Of a stretch of DNA of 64,000 nt, positions 18,843 to 28,643 are shown piece after piece. The stretch lies in assembly GCA_003248315.1 (NCBI GenBank), contig QKWM01000004.1:868001-932000 (forward strand), read 5' to 3'. The notes below the pieces were generated by a model. That model had not been told where the DNA came from. It searched no databases and saw only the letters and a program-made list of their open reading frames with translations. The position numbers were made by a program, and so were the translations under genes. The first letter of the stretch is position 1; the number at the start of each line of letters is the position of its first letter. The stretch is from Streptomyces sp. SW4. Its GTDB lineage: Bacteria > Actinomycetota > Actinomycetes > Streptomycetales > Streptomycetaceae.

Positions 18843-21800
18843 GTGCGGGGCTACGAGAGCCAGGAGCGAGAGCCGGCGGCTGACGTCGACCACCTCTCTC
18901 GGTTCGAGGCCGAGATGAAGCGGCTGAAGACCGAGCGGGAAAAGGCGATCCAGCACGCCGAGGACCTCGGTTACCAGGTCGAGGTGCTGCGGGCCAAGCT
19001 GCACGAGGCGCGGCGCACCATCATGTCCCGGCCCGCGTACGACGGCGGCGACATCGGCTACCAGGCCGAACAGCTGCTGCGCAACGCGCAGATGCAGGCC
19101 GACCAGCTGCGCGCGGACGCCGAGCGGGAGCTGAGCCAGGCCCGCGCGCAGACCCAGCGCATCCTCCAGGAGCACGCCGAGCAGGCGGCCCGGCTCCAGG
19201 CCGAGCTGCACCAGGAGGCGGTGACCCGGCGCCAGCAGCTCGACCAGGAGCTGGCCGAGCGCCGCCGCACCGTCGAGTCGCACGTCAACGAGAACGTGGC
19301 CTGGGCGGAGCAGCTGCGCGCCCGCACCGAGCAGCAGGCCCGCCGGCTGCTGGAGGAGTCCCGCGCCGAGGCCGAGCAGGCCCTGGCCACGGCCCGCGCC
19401 GAGGCCGAGCGGCTGACCGCCGAGGCCCGCCAGCGGCTGCAGAACGACGCCGAGAGCGCCCGCGCCGAGGCCGAGCAGATCCTGCGCCGCGCCCGCGCCG
19501 AGGCCGAGCGGCTGCTGAACGCCGCCTCCACGCAGGCCCAGGAGGCCACCGACCACGCCGAGCAGCTGCGCACCTCCACGGCCACCGAGTCGGAGGAGGC
19601 CCGCCGCCGCGCCCAGGAGCTGAGCCGCACCGCCGAGCAGCGCATGGCCGAGGCCGAGGAGGCGCTGCGCAAGGCCCAGTCGGAGGCCGAGAAGCTGGTC
19701 GCCGAGGCCAAGGAGACCGCGGCCAAGACCCTCGCCGGCGCCGAGTCGGCCAACGAGCAGCGCACCCGCACGGCCAAGGAGCAGGTCGCCCGGCTGGTCA
19801 GCGAGGCCACCAAGGAGGCGGAGGCGACCAAGGCCGAGGCCGAGCAGCTGGTCGCCGACGCCCGGGCCGAGGCCGAGAAGATCGTCGCCGAGGCGGCCGA
19901 GAAGGCGCGCGCGGTCACCGCCGAGGAGTCGGCCACCCAGCTGTCGAAGGCGGCCAAGACCGCCGAGGACGTGCTCAACAAGGCCTCCGAGGAGGCCAAG
20001 CGGACCACGAAGGCCGCCGCCGAGGAGGCCGAGCGCATCCGGCGGGAGGCCGAGGCCGAGGCCGACCGGCTGCGCGGCGAGGCGCACGACATCGCCGAGC
20101 AGCTCAAGGGCGCGGCGAAGGACGACACCAAGGAGTACCGGGCCAAGACGGTCGAGCTGCAGGAGGAGGCCCGCCGGCTGCGCGGCGAGGCCGAGCAGCT
20201 GCGCGCCGACGCGGTCGAGGAGGGCGAGAAGATCCGCGCCGAGGCCCGCAAGGAGGCCGTGGCGCAGATCGAGGAGGCGGCGAAGTCCGCCGAGGAGCTG
20301 CTGGCCAAGGCCAAGGCGGACGCCGACGAGCTGCGGCAGACGGCGACCGCGGACAGCGAGAAGGTCCGCACCGAGGCCATCGAGCGGGCGACGACGCTGC
20401 GCCGGCAGGCCGAGGAGACCCTGGAGCGCACCCGCGCCGAGGCCGAGCGGCACCGGGCGGAGATCGTCGAGCAGGCCGAGGCGCTCCAGGCGGAGGCCGA
20501 GCGCGCCGCCCGCGAGCTGCGCGAGGAGACCGAGCGCGCGGTCGCGGCCCGGCAGGCGGAGGCCGCCGAGGAGCTGACCCGGCTTCAGACCGAGGCGGAG
20601 GAGCGCCTCGCCGCCGCCGAGCAGGCGCTGGCCGAGGCCCGCGAGGAGGCCGAGCGGATCCGCCGGGAGGCCGGCGAGGAGACCGAGCGGCTGCGCACCG
20701 AGGCGGCCGAGCGGATCCGGACGCTCCAGCAGCAGGCGGAGGCGGAGGCCGAGCGGCTGCGGACCGAGGCCGCCTCGGACGCCTCCGCGGCCCGTGCCGA
20801 GGGCGAGGCCGTCGCCGTACGCCTGCGGTCGGAGGCGGCGAGCGAGGCCGAGCGGCTGAAGTCGGAGGCGCAGGAGAGCGCCGACCGGGTGCGCGCGGAG
20901 GCGCAGTCCGCCGCCGAGCGGATCGCCGCCGAGGCGTCGGAGGCGCTGGCCGCCGCCCAGGAGGAGGCCGCCCGGCGCCGCCGCGAGGCCGAAGAACTCC
21001 TCGGTGCCGCCCGGCAGGAGGCCGACCAGGAGCGCGAGCGGGCCCGCGAGCAGAGCGAGGAGCTGCTGGCCTCGGCGCGCAGGCGCGTGGAGGAGGCGCA
21101 GGCCGAGGCGACCCGGCTCGTCGAGGAGGCCGACCGGCGGGCCACCGAGATGGTGTCGGCCGCCGAGCAGCACGCCACGCAGGTACGCGAGTCGGTCGCC
21201 GGACTGCACGAGCAGGCCCAGGAGGAGATCGCCGGGCTGCGCAGCGCCGCCGAGCACGCGGCGGACCGCACCCGGCGCGAGGCCGAGGAGGAGGCCGACC
21301 GGGTCCGCGCCGACGCCTACGCGGAGCGGGAGCGGGCGAGCGAGGACGCGACCCGGCTGCGGCGCGAGGCGCAGGCGGAGTCGGAGGCCGCCAAGTCGCT
21401 CGCCGAGCGGACGGTGGCGGAGGCGCTGGCGGAGGCGGAGCGGATCCGCACCGAGGTCGCCGAGCACGCCCAGCGGGTGCGCACGGAGGCGTCCGACGCC
21501 ATCGCCGAGGCCGAGCAGAACGCCTCGCGCACCCGCGCGGACGCCCGCGAGGACGCCAACCGCATCCGCTCGGACGCGGCGACGCAGGCGGACACCCTCA
21601 TCACCGAGGCGCGCACCGAGGCCGAGCGGCTCACCACGGAGACGGCCGCCGAGACGGACCGGATCCGCACCGAGACGCTCGCCGAGGCCGAGCGGGTGCG
21701 CACGGAGGCGGCCGAGGAGGCGCAGCGGCTGCGCACCGAGGCGGCGGAGGAGGCCCGGCGGCTCGGCAGCGAGGCGGCCACCGAGGCCGAGCGCGTGCGG

Positions 21801-22823
21801 ACGGAGGCCACCGCGCGGGCCGAGAAGCTGGTCGCGGACGCCACCGGCGAGGCGGAGCGGCTGCGTGCCGAGGCCGCCGAGACGGTCGGTTCCGCTCAGC
21901 AGCACGCGGAGCGGGTCCGTGCCGAGGCCGAGCGCGTCAAGGCGGAGGCGGCGGCGGAGGCCGAGCGGCTCACCACGGCCGCCCGCGAGGAGGCCGAGCG
22001 CACCCTCGACGAGGCCCGCAAGGACGCCAACAAGCGGCGTTCGGAGGCCGCCGAGCAGGTCGACAAGCTCATCACGGAGACCACGGCGGAGGCCGACAAG
22101 CTGCTCACCGAGGCCCGGCAGCAGGCCCAGCGGACGACCGCGGACGCGGAGTCGCAGGCCGACACGATGGTCGGCGCGGCCCGCAAGGAGGCCGAGCGGA
22201 TCGTCTCCGAGGCGACGGTCGAGGGCAACTCCCGGGTGGAGAAGGCCCGTGCGGACGCCGACGAGCTGCTGGTCGGCGCCCGCCGGGACGCGACCGCCAT
22301 AAGGGAGCGCGCGGAGGAGCTGCGCGACCGCCTCACCACCGAGATCGAGGAGCTGCACGAGCGGGCCCGCCGGGAGGCCGCGGAGACCATGAAGTCCACC
22401 GGCGACCGCTGCGACGCACTGGTCAAGGCGGCCGAGGAGCAGCTCGCCAAGGCCGAGGCGAAGGCCAAGGAGATCGTGTCCGAGGCCAACTCCGAGGCGG
22501 GCAAGGTGCGCATCGCCGCCGTGAAGAAGGCCGAGGGCCTGCTGAAGGAGGCCGAGCAGAAGAAGGCCGCCCTGGTCAAGGAGGCCGAGGAGCTGAAGGC
22601 CGAGGCGGTCCGCGAGGCGCGGCGCACGGTCGAGGAGGGCAAGCGCGAGCTGGAGATCCTGATGCGCCGCCGCGAGGACATCAACGCCGAGATCTCCCGG
22701 GTCCAGGACGTGCTGGAGGCGCTGGAGTCGTTCGAGGCGCCGGCCGGCGGCAAGGACAGCGGGGTCAAGGCGGGGGCGACCGTGGGGGCCCCTCGTTCGG
22801 GTGGCAAGTCGTCAGAAGGGTAG
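18843..22823 (+). CDS. scy: Scy, giant coiled-coil polarity scaffold
   Basis: A 1326-residue, almost entirely coiled-coil protein that assembles tip-organising centres with DivIVA and FilP and sets branching and polar growth. The N-terminal 40-50 residues (VDHLSRFEAEMKRLKTEREKAI) form a short canonical coil. The remainder is an alanine/glutamate/arginine repeat (AEAERLRTEA-type units) with long-period register, interrupted by few prolines. The last 45 residues are non-coiled and Gly/Ser-rich. GTG 18843 gives 1326 residues, the length I remember for S. coelicolor; a TTG 30 nt upstream is the alternative. The repeats make the antisense strand open as well; that reading is a shadow. Confidence 0.93.
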   Translation: MRGYESQEREPAADVDHLSRFEAEMKRLKTEREKAIQHAEDLGYQVEVLRAKLHEARRTIMSRPAYDGGDIGYQAEQLLRNAQMQADQLRADAERELSQARAQTQRILQEHAEQAARLQAELHQEAVTRRQQLDQELAERRRTVESHVNENVAWAEQLRARTEQQARRLLEESRAEAEQALATARAEAERLTAEARQRLQNDAESARAEAEQILRRARAEAERLLNAASTQAQEATDHAEQLRTSTATESEEARRRAQELSRTAEQRMAEAEEALRKAQSEAEKLVAEAKETAAKTLAGAESANEQRTRTAKEQVARLVSEATKEAEATKAEAEQLVADARAEAEKIVAEAAEKARAVTAEESATQLSKAAKTAEDVLNKASEEAKRTTKAAAEEAERIRREAEAEADRLRGEAHDIAEQLKGAAKDDTKEYRAKTVELQEEARRLRGEAEQLRADAVEEGEKIRAEARKEAVAQIEEAAKSAEELLAKAKADADELRQTATADSEKVRTEAIERATTLRRQAEETLERTRAEAERHRAEIVEQAEALQAEAERAARELREETERAVAARQAEAAEELTRLQTEAEERLAAAEQALAEAREEAERIRREAGEETERLRTEAAERIRTLQQQAEAEAERLRTEAASDASAARAEGEAVAVRLRSEAASEAERLKSEAQESADRVRAEAQSAAERIAAEASEALAAAQEEAARRRREAEELLGAARQEADQERERAREQSEELLASARRRVEEAQAEATRLVEEADRRATEMVSAAEQHATQVRESVAGLHEQAQEEIAGLRSAAEHAADRTRREAEEEADRVRADAYAERERASEDATRLRREAQAESEAAKSLAERTVAEALAEAERIRTEVAEHAQRVRTEASDAIAEAEQNASRTRADAREDANRIRSDAATQADTLITEARTEAERLTTETAAETDRIRTETLAEAERVRTEAAEEAQRLRTEAAEEARRLGSEAATEAERVRTEATARAEKLVADATGEAERLRAEAAETVGSAQQHAERVRAEAERVKAEAAAEAERLTTAAREEAERTLDEARKDANKRRSEAAEQVDKLITETTAEADKLLTEARQQAQRTTADAESQADTMVGAARKEAERIVSEATVEGNSRVEKARADADELLVGARRDATAIRERAEELRDRLTTEIEELHERARREAAETMKSTGDRCDALVKAAEEQLAKAEAKAKEIVSEANSEAGKVRIAAVKKAEGLLKEAEQKKAALVKEAEELKAEAVREARRTVEEGKRELEILMRRREDINAEISRVQDVLEALESFEAPAGGKDSGVKAGATVGAPRSGGKSSEG

Positions 22824-23005
22824 CGCTCGGGGCCGGTTCCGTGTCTTCTTGAGGCCTTTGACCAAGTCTTTGGCAAGCCGTCCGCGGGTTAGCCACCCAA
22901 AAGGGGTGTCATTCTCCAGATCAAACACGCATCCGCTCGATGACACGCCGTCCTGGCCCCTAGGATTCCACTATCACCTCACCGGTCTCATTCGACAGGA
23001 ACCCC

Positions 23006-23941
23006 ATGAGCGACACTTCCCCCTACGGCTTCGAGCTTGTGCGGCGTGGGTACGACCGCGCTCAGGTGGACGAACGTATCTCCAAGCTCGTCTCCGACCG
23101 TGACAGCGCTCTCGCCCGCATCACCGCTCTGGAGAAGCGCATCGAGGAGCTCCACCTCGAGACCCAGAACGCCCAGGCCCAGATCAACGACGCCGAGCCG
23201 TCGTACGCGGGTCTCGGCGCCCGGGTCGAGAAGATCCTGCGCCTCGCCGAGGAAGAGGCGAAGGACCTGCGCGAGGAGGCCCGGCGCGCGGCCGAGCAGC
23301 ACCGCGAGCTGGCCGAGTCGGCGGCCCAGCAGGTGCGCAACGACGCCGAGGCGTACGCCGCCGAGCGCAAGGCCAAGGCCGAGGACGAGGGCGTCCGGAT
23401 CGTCGAGAAGGCCAAGAGCGACGCCTCCGCGCTGCGCGCCGAGGCGCAGAAGGACGCGCAGTCCAAGCGCGAGGAGGCCGACGCCCTCTTCGAGGAGACC
23501 CGCGCCAAGGCCGCGCAGGCCGCCGCCGACTTCGAGACGAACCTCGCCAAGCGCCGCGAGCAGTCCGAGCGCGACCTGGCCTCCCGTCAGGCCAAGGCCG
23601 AGAAGCGGCTCGCGGAGATCGAGCACCGTGCGGAGCAGCTGCGCCTGGAGGCGGAGAAGCTGCGCACCGACGCCGAGCGCCGGGCCCGCCAGACGGTGGA
23701 GACCGCGCAGCGCCAGGCCGAGGACATCGTGGCCGACGCCAACGCCAAGGCCGACCGCATCCGTTCGGAGTCCGAGCGCGAGCTGGCCGCCCTCACCAAC
23801 CGCCGCGACAGCATCAACGCGCAGCTGACCAACGTGCGCGAGATGCTGGCGACCCTCACGGGCGCCGCGGTGGCCGCGGCGGGCACGCCGGCCGACGACG
23901 AGCCGGTCTCCCGCGGGGTGCCGGCCCAGCAGAGCCGGTAA
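23006..23941 (+). CDS. filP: FilP, filament-forming coiled-coil protein
   Basis: A 311-residue cytoskeletal protein that self-assembles into nets behind the hyphal tip and interacts with DivIVA and Scy. The N-terminal segment GFELVRRGYDRAQVDERISKL resembles the DivIVA/Wag31 head. A coiled coil covers about residues 25-285, and a short disordered tail ends the protein. An AGGAACCCC ribosome site precedes the ATG. It follows scy by 182 bp, and a strong hairpin after it suggests its own transcription unit end. Confidence 0.94.
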   Translation: MSDTSPYGFELVRRGYDRAQVDERISKLVSDRDSALARITALEKRIEELHLETQNAQAQINDAEPSYAGLGARVEKILRLAEEEAKDLREEARRAAEQHRELAESAAQQVRNDAEAYAAERKAKAEDEGVRIVEKAKSDASALRAEAQKDAQSKREEADALFEETRAKAAQAAADFETNLAKRREQSERDLASRQAKAEKRLAEIEHRAEQLRLEAEKLRTDAERRARQTVETAQRQAEDIVADANAKADRIRSESERELAALTNRRDSINAQLTNVREMLATLTGAAVAAAGTPADDEPVSRGVPAQQSR

Positions 23942-23968
23942 CACCCGGCGGTACGTCGGCGGAACTTC

Positions 23969-24008
23969 GGCGGAGCCCTCTGTCACTGGGGTGGCAGAGG
24001 GCTCCGCC
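23969..24008 (+). terminator. Hairpin terminator after filP
   Basis: GGCGGAGCCCTCTG pairs perfectly with CAGAGGGCTCCGCC (14 bp), and the stem continues inward through a G-T pair and CAC/GTG. No U tract follows, as is common in Streptomyces. It ends only 19 bp before the next ATG. Confidence 0.8.
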
Positions 24009-24027
24009 ACGTTCTAGCGTGGGCGGC

Positions 24028-25002
24028 ATGATCGAGCTGGAGGGGCTGACGAAGCGGTACGGCGAGAAGGTCGCGGTCAACAACCTCACCTTCACCGTCA
24101 GACCGGGCATCATCACGGGCTTCCTCGGGCCCAACGGTGCGGGCAAGTCGACCACCATGCGGATGGTGCTGGGCCTGGACCGGCCCACCGCCGGGGACGT
24201 CCGCATCGACGGCAAGCACTACGACCAGCTCAAGGACCCGCTGAAGTACATCGGCGCCCTGCTGGAGGCCAAGGCCTGGCACGGCGGCCGCAGCGCCTAC
24301 AACCACCTGCTGTGCCTCGCACAGAGCAACGGCATCCCGACGAGCCGGGTGCGGGAGGTGCTGGACACGGTCGGGCTGACGGCGGTCGCGAAGAAGAAGA
24401 CCAAGGGCTTCTCGATGGGCATGGGCCAGCGGCTCGGCATCGCCGCCGCCCTCCTCGGCGACCCGCGGATCCTGATGTTCGACGAGCCGGTCAACGGGCT
24501 CGACCCGGAGGGCATCCACTGGATCCGGAACCTGATGAAGTCCCTGGCCGCGCAGGGCCGTACGGTCTTCGTCTCCTCGCACCTGATGAGCGAGATGGCG
24601 CTCACCGCCGACCACCTGGTGGTGATCGGCCAGGGCCGGCTGCTGGCCGACACGTCGATGGCCGACTTCATCGCGGAGAACTCGCGCTCCTACGTGCGGA
24701 TCCGCACCCCGCAGCGCGAGCGGCTCCTCGACGTGCTGCACGAGGCCGGGATCACGGTGGTGGAGAGCGGCGCGGAGGTGCTGGAGGTGGACGGCGACAA
24801 GTCCGAGGCGGTCGGTGAGCTGGCCGCGCGGCACCAGATCGTGCTGCACGAGCTGAGCCCGCAGCGTGCCTCGCTGGAGGAGGCCTTCATGCAGCTGACC
24901 GCCGAGTCCGTGGAGTACCACGCGCACGACGGGCGCCCGGCCGGGCAGCAGCAGCCGGCGCCGCGGCAGCAGGCGTGGGGCAGCGACTGGAAGAGGGGTT
25001 GA
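24028..25002 (+). CDS. ABC transporter ATP-binding protein (first tandem cassette)
   Basis: A 324-residue ABC-2 exporter ATPase. Walker A is GPNGAGKST, the signature region is TKGFSMGMGQRLGIAAALL (a variant of LSGGQ), Walker B is ILMFDEPVNGLDP, and the H loop His is in VFVSSHLMSEM. A C-terminal domain of about 100 residues ends in a Gln/Pro-rich tail. A TAGCGT -10-like box ends 7 nt before the ATG, suggesting a leaderless transcript. The permease starts 3 nt after the stop. Substrate is unknown; the subfamily resembles bacitracin/antibiotic-type exporters. Confidence 0.92.
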   Translation: MIELEGLTKRYGEKVAVNNLTFTVRPGIITGFLGPNGAGKSTTMRMVLGLDRPTAGDVRIDGKHYDQLKDPLKYIGALLEAKAWHGGRSAYNHLLCLAQSNGIPTSRVREVLDTVGLTAVAKKKTKGFSMGMGQRLGIAAALLGDPRILMFDEPVNGLDPEGIHWIRNLMKSLAAQGRTVFVSSHLMSEMALTADHLVVIGQGRLLADTSMADFIAENSRSYVRIRTPQRERLLDVLHEAGITVVESGAEVLEVDGDKSEAVGELAARHQIVLHELSPQRASLEEAFMQLTAESVEYHAHDGRPAGQQQPAPRQQAWGSDWKRG

Positions 25003-25004
25003 GC

Positions 25005-25770
25005 ATGGCGACGGCACAGATCGTCCGGTCCGAGTGGACCAAGATCCGGTCGGTCGCGTCCACGGTGTGGACGCTGTCCCTCGCCGTGGTCGTCACCATC
25101 GCGCTCGGCATGCTGATCTCGGCCCTGTCGAAGAGCGAGTTCGACAACATGAGCCAGGACCAGCAGCTCACCTTCGACCCCACGTTCATCAGCTTCGCCG
25201 GGATGAGCCTGGGCCAGCTGGCGATGATCGTCTTCGGGTGCTGGTGGTGGCGAACGAGTACAGCACCGGCATGATCCGCACCTCGCTGGCGGCGGTGCCG
25301 CAGCGCGGCACGTTCCTGTTCGGCAAGGTGGCGGTGGCCACGGCGCTCGCGTTCGTCGTCGGGATGGCCACCAGCTTCGCCGCGTTCTTCCTCGGTCAGG
25401 CGATGCTCGGGACCTGCGGGCGTCGATCGGCGACGAGGGGTGCTGCGCGCCGTCATCGGCGGCGGCCTGTACATGACGCTGATCGCGATGTTCTCGATGG
25501 GCATCGCCGCGATGCTGCGGTCGCCGATGCTGTCGCTGGGCATCCTGATGCCGTTCTTCTTCCTGGTCTCCAACATCCTGGGGCCGTGGACGCGACCAAG
25601 AAGGTCGGCCAGTTCCTGCCGGACCAGGCCGGCAGCAAGATCATGCAGGTGGTCCCGCCGCTGGACGACGACACCCCTACGGCCCGTGGGGCGGCCTGGG
25701 CATCATGGCGCTGTGGGTGGTCGCGGCGCTGGCCGGCGGGTACCTCGTGCTGAAACGACGGGACGCGTGA
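25005..25770 (+). CDS. ABC-2 permease (five frame breaks)
   Basis: About 256 residues and six predicted helices, starting MATAQIVRSEWTKIRSVASTVWTL, a typical ABC-2 permease N-terminus. Five single bases are missing, in the runs at 25236-25238, 25409-25411, 25437-25440, 25580-25583 and 25674-25677. With all five restored the frame is continuous to WVVAALAGGYLVLKRRDA. The high number of breaks reflects many GGGG/CCCC runs, since the residues between them stay conserved with the paralogue at 27177-28049. Confidence 0.85.
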
Positions 25771-25896
25771 CCGTGCGCCGCACGGCGGGTTCGGATTTTG
25801 CTCGCGTTTGAACGGAACCGTCAGCGCCTCGATATCCTCCTAACCCTTACGGGGGCGTGTGCCCCGCTGTCCTGAACCTTTCGATGGGTGCGGAGC

Positions 25897-27180
25897 ATGA
25901 TCGAGGCAGTCGGCCTGACCAAGCGCTACGGCGACAAGACCGCTGTGCACAACCTTTCCTTCCAGGTGCGGCCCGGTGCCGTCACCGGCTTCCTGGGACC
26001 CAACGGCTCGGGCAAGTCCACGACGATGCGGATGATCCTCGGACTGGACAACCCCACCGAGGGCCGGGTGACGATCGGCGGCTACCCGTACCGCAAGCTG
26101 CCCAACGCCCCCCGCCAGGTCGGTGCCCTGCTGGACGCCAAGGCGGTGCACGGCGGCCGGTCCGCCCGCAACCACCTGCTGAGCCTCGCCCAGCTCTCCG
26201 GCATCCCGGCCCGCCGGGTCGACGAGGTGCTGGGCGTGGTCGGGCTCCAGGACGTCGCCAAGAAGCGGTCCAAGGGCTTCTCCCTCGGCATGGGCCAGCG
26301 GCTGGGCATCGCCGCCGCGCTGCTCGGCGACCCCCAGGTGCTGCTGTTCGACGAGCCGGTCAACGGCCTCGACCCCGAGGGCATCCTCTGGGTGCGCAAC
26401 CTGATGAAGGCGCTGGCCGCGGAGGGCCGCACGGTCTTCGTCTCCAGCCACCTGATGAGCGAGATGGCGCTCACCGCCGACCACCTCATCGTCATCGGAC
26501 GCGGCCAGCTGCTCGCCGACATGAGCGTGCAGGAGTTCATCGCGGCGAACTCCGCCGGGTTCGCCCGCGTCCGCACCCCCGACACCGAGCCGGAGCTGCG
26601 CGAGAAGCTCACCTCGGCGCTGACCGAGGCGGGCGGCCACGTGCTGCCGGAGCAGGACGGGGCGCTGCGGGTGACGGGGCTGACGCTGCCGCGGATCAGC
26701 GACCTCGCCACGAGACCGGCGTGCGGCTGTGGGAGCTGTCGCCGCACCAGGCCTCGCTGGAGGAGGCGTACATGCGGATGACGCAGGGCGCCGTCGACTA
26801 CCGCTCCACCATCGACCAGAAGTCCGGCCTCCAGCAGCCGCTGCCGCCCGGCGTCCAGCCTCCGATGCCGGTCCCCGGGCAGGGCCAGCCCGGCTGGTAC
26901 GCCCCGCCGCCGCCCACGCCGGCCAGGCCCCGCAGGGCGCGGTGCCGCAGGGCGCCCCGCCCGTCCCGCAGGGCCCGGCCGCCGTTCAGGCGCCGCCCGC
27001 CGGGCCGTACGGCGCTCCCGCCGCCCCCGGCGCGGCCCCGGCGGCCCCGGCGGGCAACCCCTACGCGCAGCCGCCCGCGGCGCCGCAGCAGCCCGCGGCT
27101 CAGCAGCCCGCGCCGGCGCCCCGGCCGCGCCCGCCCCCGTCCCCGCCACCGACCCGACCAAGCCCGAGGACGCCCGATGA
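25897..27180 (+). CDS. ABC transporter ATP-binding protein with long Pro/Ala/Gln tail (second cassette; three frame breaks)
   Basis: About 428 residues. The ATPase domain closely parallels the first cassette: Walker A GPNGSGKST, signature SKGFSLGMGQRL, Walker B VLLFDEPVNGLDP, and the shared LWELSPHQASLEEAYMRM end. It then gains about 100 residues rich in Pro, Ala and Gln that the first copy largely lacks. Bases are missing near 26708, 26913-26915 and 27119-27122. ATG 25897 is chosen by alignment with the first copy. The stop overlaps the permease ATG. Confidence 0.86.
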
Positions 27181-28049
27181 GCACGCCCCAGCCCCCCATG
27201 CCGCAGGCCTCGCCCGCACCCGACCGGCAGGCTGCGCCCGGTTCGTCGTACCCCTCCTACACCTCGCCGATCCCGGTCGTGCGCACCAACCTCGTGCACG
27301 CGGTCGCCTCGGAGTGGACGAAGATCAGGTCGGTCCGCTCGACGATGTGGACGCTGGGCGTCTTCGTGCTGCTGGTCGTGGGCATCGGCCTGCTGACCGG
27401 CGCGGTGGTCGCGAGCTCCGACGCCAGTCTCGGCGGGGAGACCGCGCTGGGCCTCGGTTCTTCGGGCTGCTGCTGGGCAGCATGTGCGTGATCACGCTCG
27501 GCGTGCTGACCACCGCCTCGGAGTACGGCACCGGCATGATCCGCACCACGATGGTGGCGTGCCCCTCCGGGGCCGGGTGCTGGCGGCGAAGGCCGTCGTG
27601 TTCTTCCTGGTCGCCTTCGTGGTGACGCTGGTCTCGGCCTCGCTGGTGGCCTTCCTGCACGTGGCCATGCTGGAGGACAACGGCGCGAAGTCGCCCTCCG
27701 GCGGGAGTGGCTGAAGGCCACCGTCGGCATCTCGCTCTACATCGCCCTGCTGGGCCTGCTCTCGCTCGCCGTCGGCTCGATCATCCGGCACTCGGCGGGC
27801 GCCATCACCATCATGATCGGCGCCGTGCTGGCCCCGCTGGTGATCGCGCTGTTCATGTTCTCGGAGTCGCTGAAGGACGTGCAGCAGGCCCTGTTCGAGT
27901 ACTCCATCCCGAACCAGCTCAGCATCTTCTACGCCAACTCGCTGTCGGAGTCCGGCCCGTCCGGCTGGGACCCGCTGTGGATCATGCTGGTGGTGACGGG
28001 CGCCGCGTTCGCCGGCGCCTTCGCCCTGCTGGAGCAGCGCGACGTGTGA
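27177..28049 (+). CDS. ABC-2 permease (second cassette; three frame breaks)
   Basis: About 291 residues. A Pro/Ser-rich cytosolic leader (about 1-40) precedes HAVASEWTKIRSVRSTMWTL, paralogous to the start of the first permease, and about six helices follow. Bases are missing near 27456, 27567 and 27703-27705. It overlaps the ATPase gene by 4 nt (ATGA). A hairpin terminator follows, ending the tandem ABC region. Confidence 0.85.
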
Positions 28050-28059
28050 TCCGGCACCG

Positions 28060-28077
28060 GGGCCCGTGACCGGGCCC
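28060..28077. terminator. Hairpin between convergent permease and zinc-finger-like genes
   Basis: GGGCCCG, loop TGAC, CGGGCCC: a perfect 7-bp GC stem between two convergent stops, 10 bp from each. It could serve both directions. Confidence 0.6.
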
Positions 28078-28088
28078 TAGGGGTCTCT

Positions 28089-28421
28089 CTAGAACCTCGG
28101 CGCGTTACGGGACCGCTGCACCCGCGTGGTGCGGCGGTCCCGCGCGTTCCAGCAGGACTTGTGCCAGTGCCGGCGGTCGTCGACCCCCGCGTGGTCCGGC
28201 CAGGCCACCACGTGCGGGACGCCGTCCGGGATCATCTGGTCGCAGCCCGGGCAGCGGTAGGACTTGCCCTGCGCGCTCGCGCCGGCCACGTGCCGCACGT
28301 TCCAGTCCTCGCCCTGCCAGCTCGCCGAGGACTGCCAGCCGCCGTACCGCCCGGGACGGTCGTCCTCGGCGCTCCGGCCGGACGAGCCGGCTCCCTTGGG
28401 TCGGTTACGACGCGGGGACAC
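28089..28421 (-). CDS. Small conserved actinobacterial protein with Cys/His zinc-site motif
   Basis: A 110-residue basic protein. A flexible Arg/Gly-rich first half is followed by a compact motif, YRCPGCDQMIPDGVPHVV, then HWHKSCWNARDRR. The CxxC and HxHxxC pairs are a plausible zinc site, as in zinc-ribbon or HNH-type folds. The GTG at 28421 has a GAGGT ribosome site 7 nt upstream. The family is widespread in streptomycetes and usually annotated without function; nucleic-acid binding is only a guess from its charge. Confidence 0.75.
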   Translation of the reverse strand: MSPRRNRPKGAGSSGRSAEDDRPGRYGGWQSSASWQGEDWNVRHVAGASAQGKSYRCPGCDQMIPDGVPHVVAWPDHAGVDDRRHWHKSCWNARDRRTTRVQRSRNAPRF

Positions 28422-28643
28422 AGCACACCTCACGGGGCTATACAGGAACGGGCAAGGGCCGTCTCCAGCCTACGCGGCGCGGCCGTGGATACCGGTGCGC
28501 CGCCTGGGTACCCGGCCGGTGCCCGCGACCGCGATTCTGCAGACAATCCGCAAATTCCTCCGCTCGGCCGTGTCCTCCGCATGTGTCAGACGGTTATGCC
28601 CGGTGGGGAGCTCCGCGTCGGAGCCGAGGAAGCAGGAAAAGCA

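Noticed and set aside
18627..22358. Open reading frame of over 1200 codons antisense to scy, encoding a Leu/Gly/Arg repeat protein
   Set aside because: It is the complement of Ala/Glu/Arg codon repeats in a 72% GC gene; it lacks a ribosome site and real protein features, while the sense frame encodes known Scy.
25005..25770. ABC permease read as a decayed pseudogene because of five frame breaks
   Set aside because: Breaks share the homopolymer pattern seen in essential genes, and residues between them remain conserved with the paralogue.
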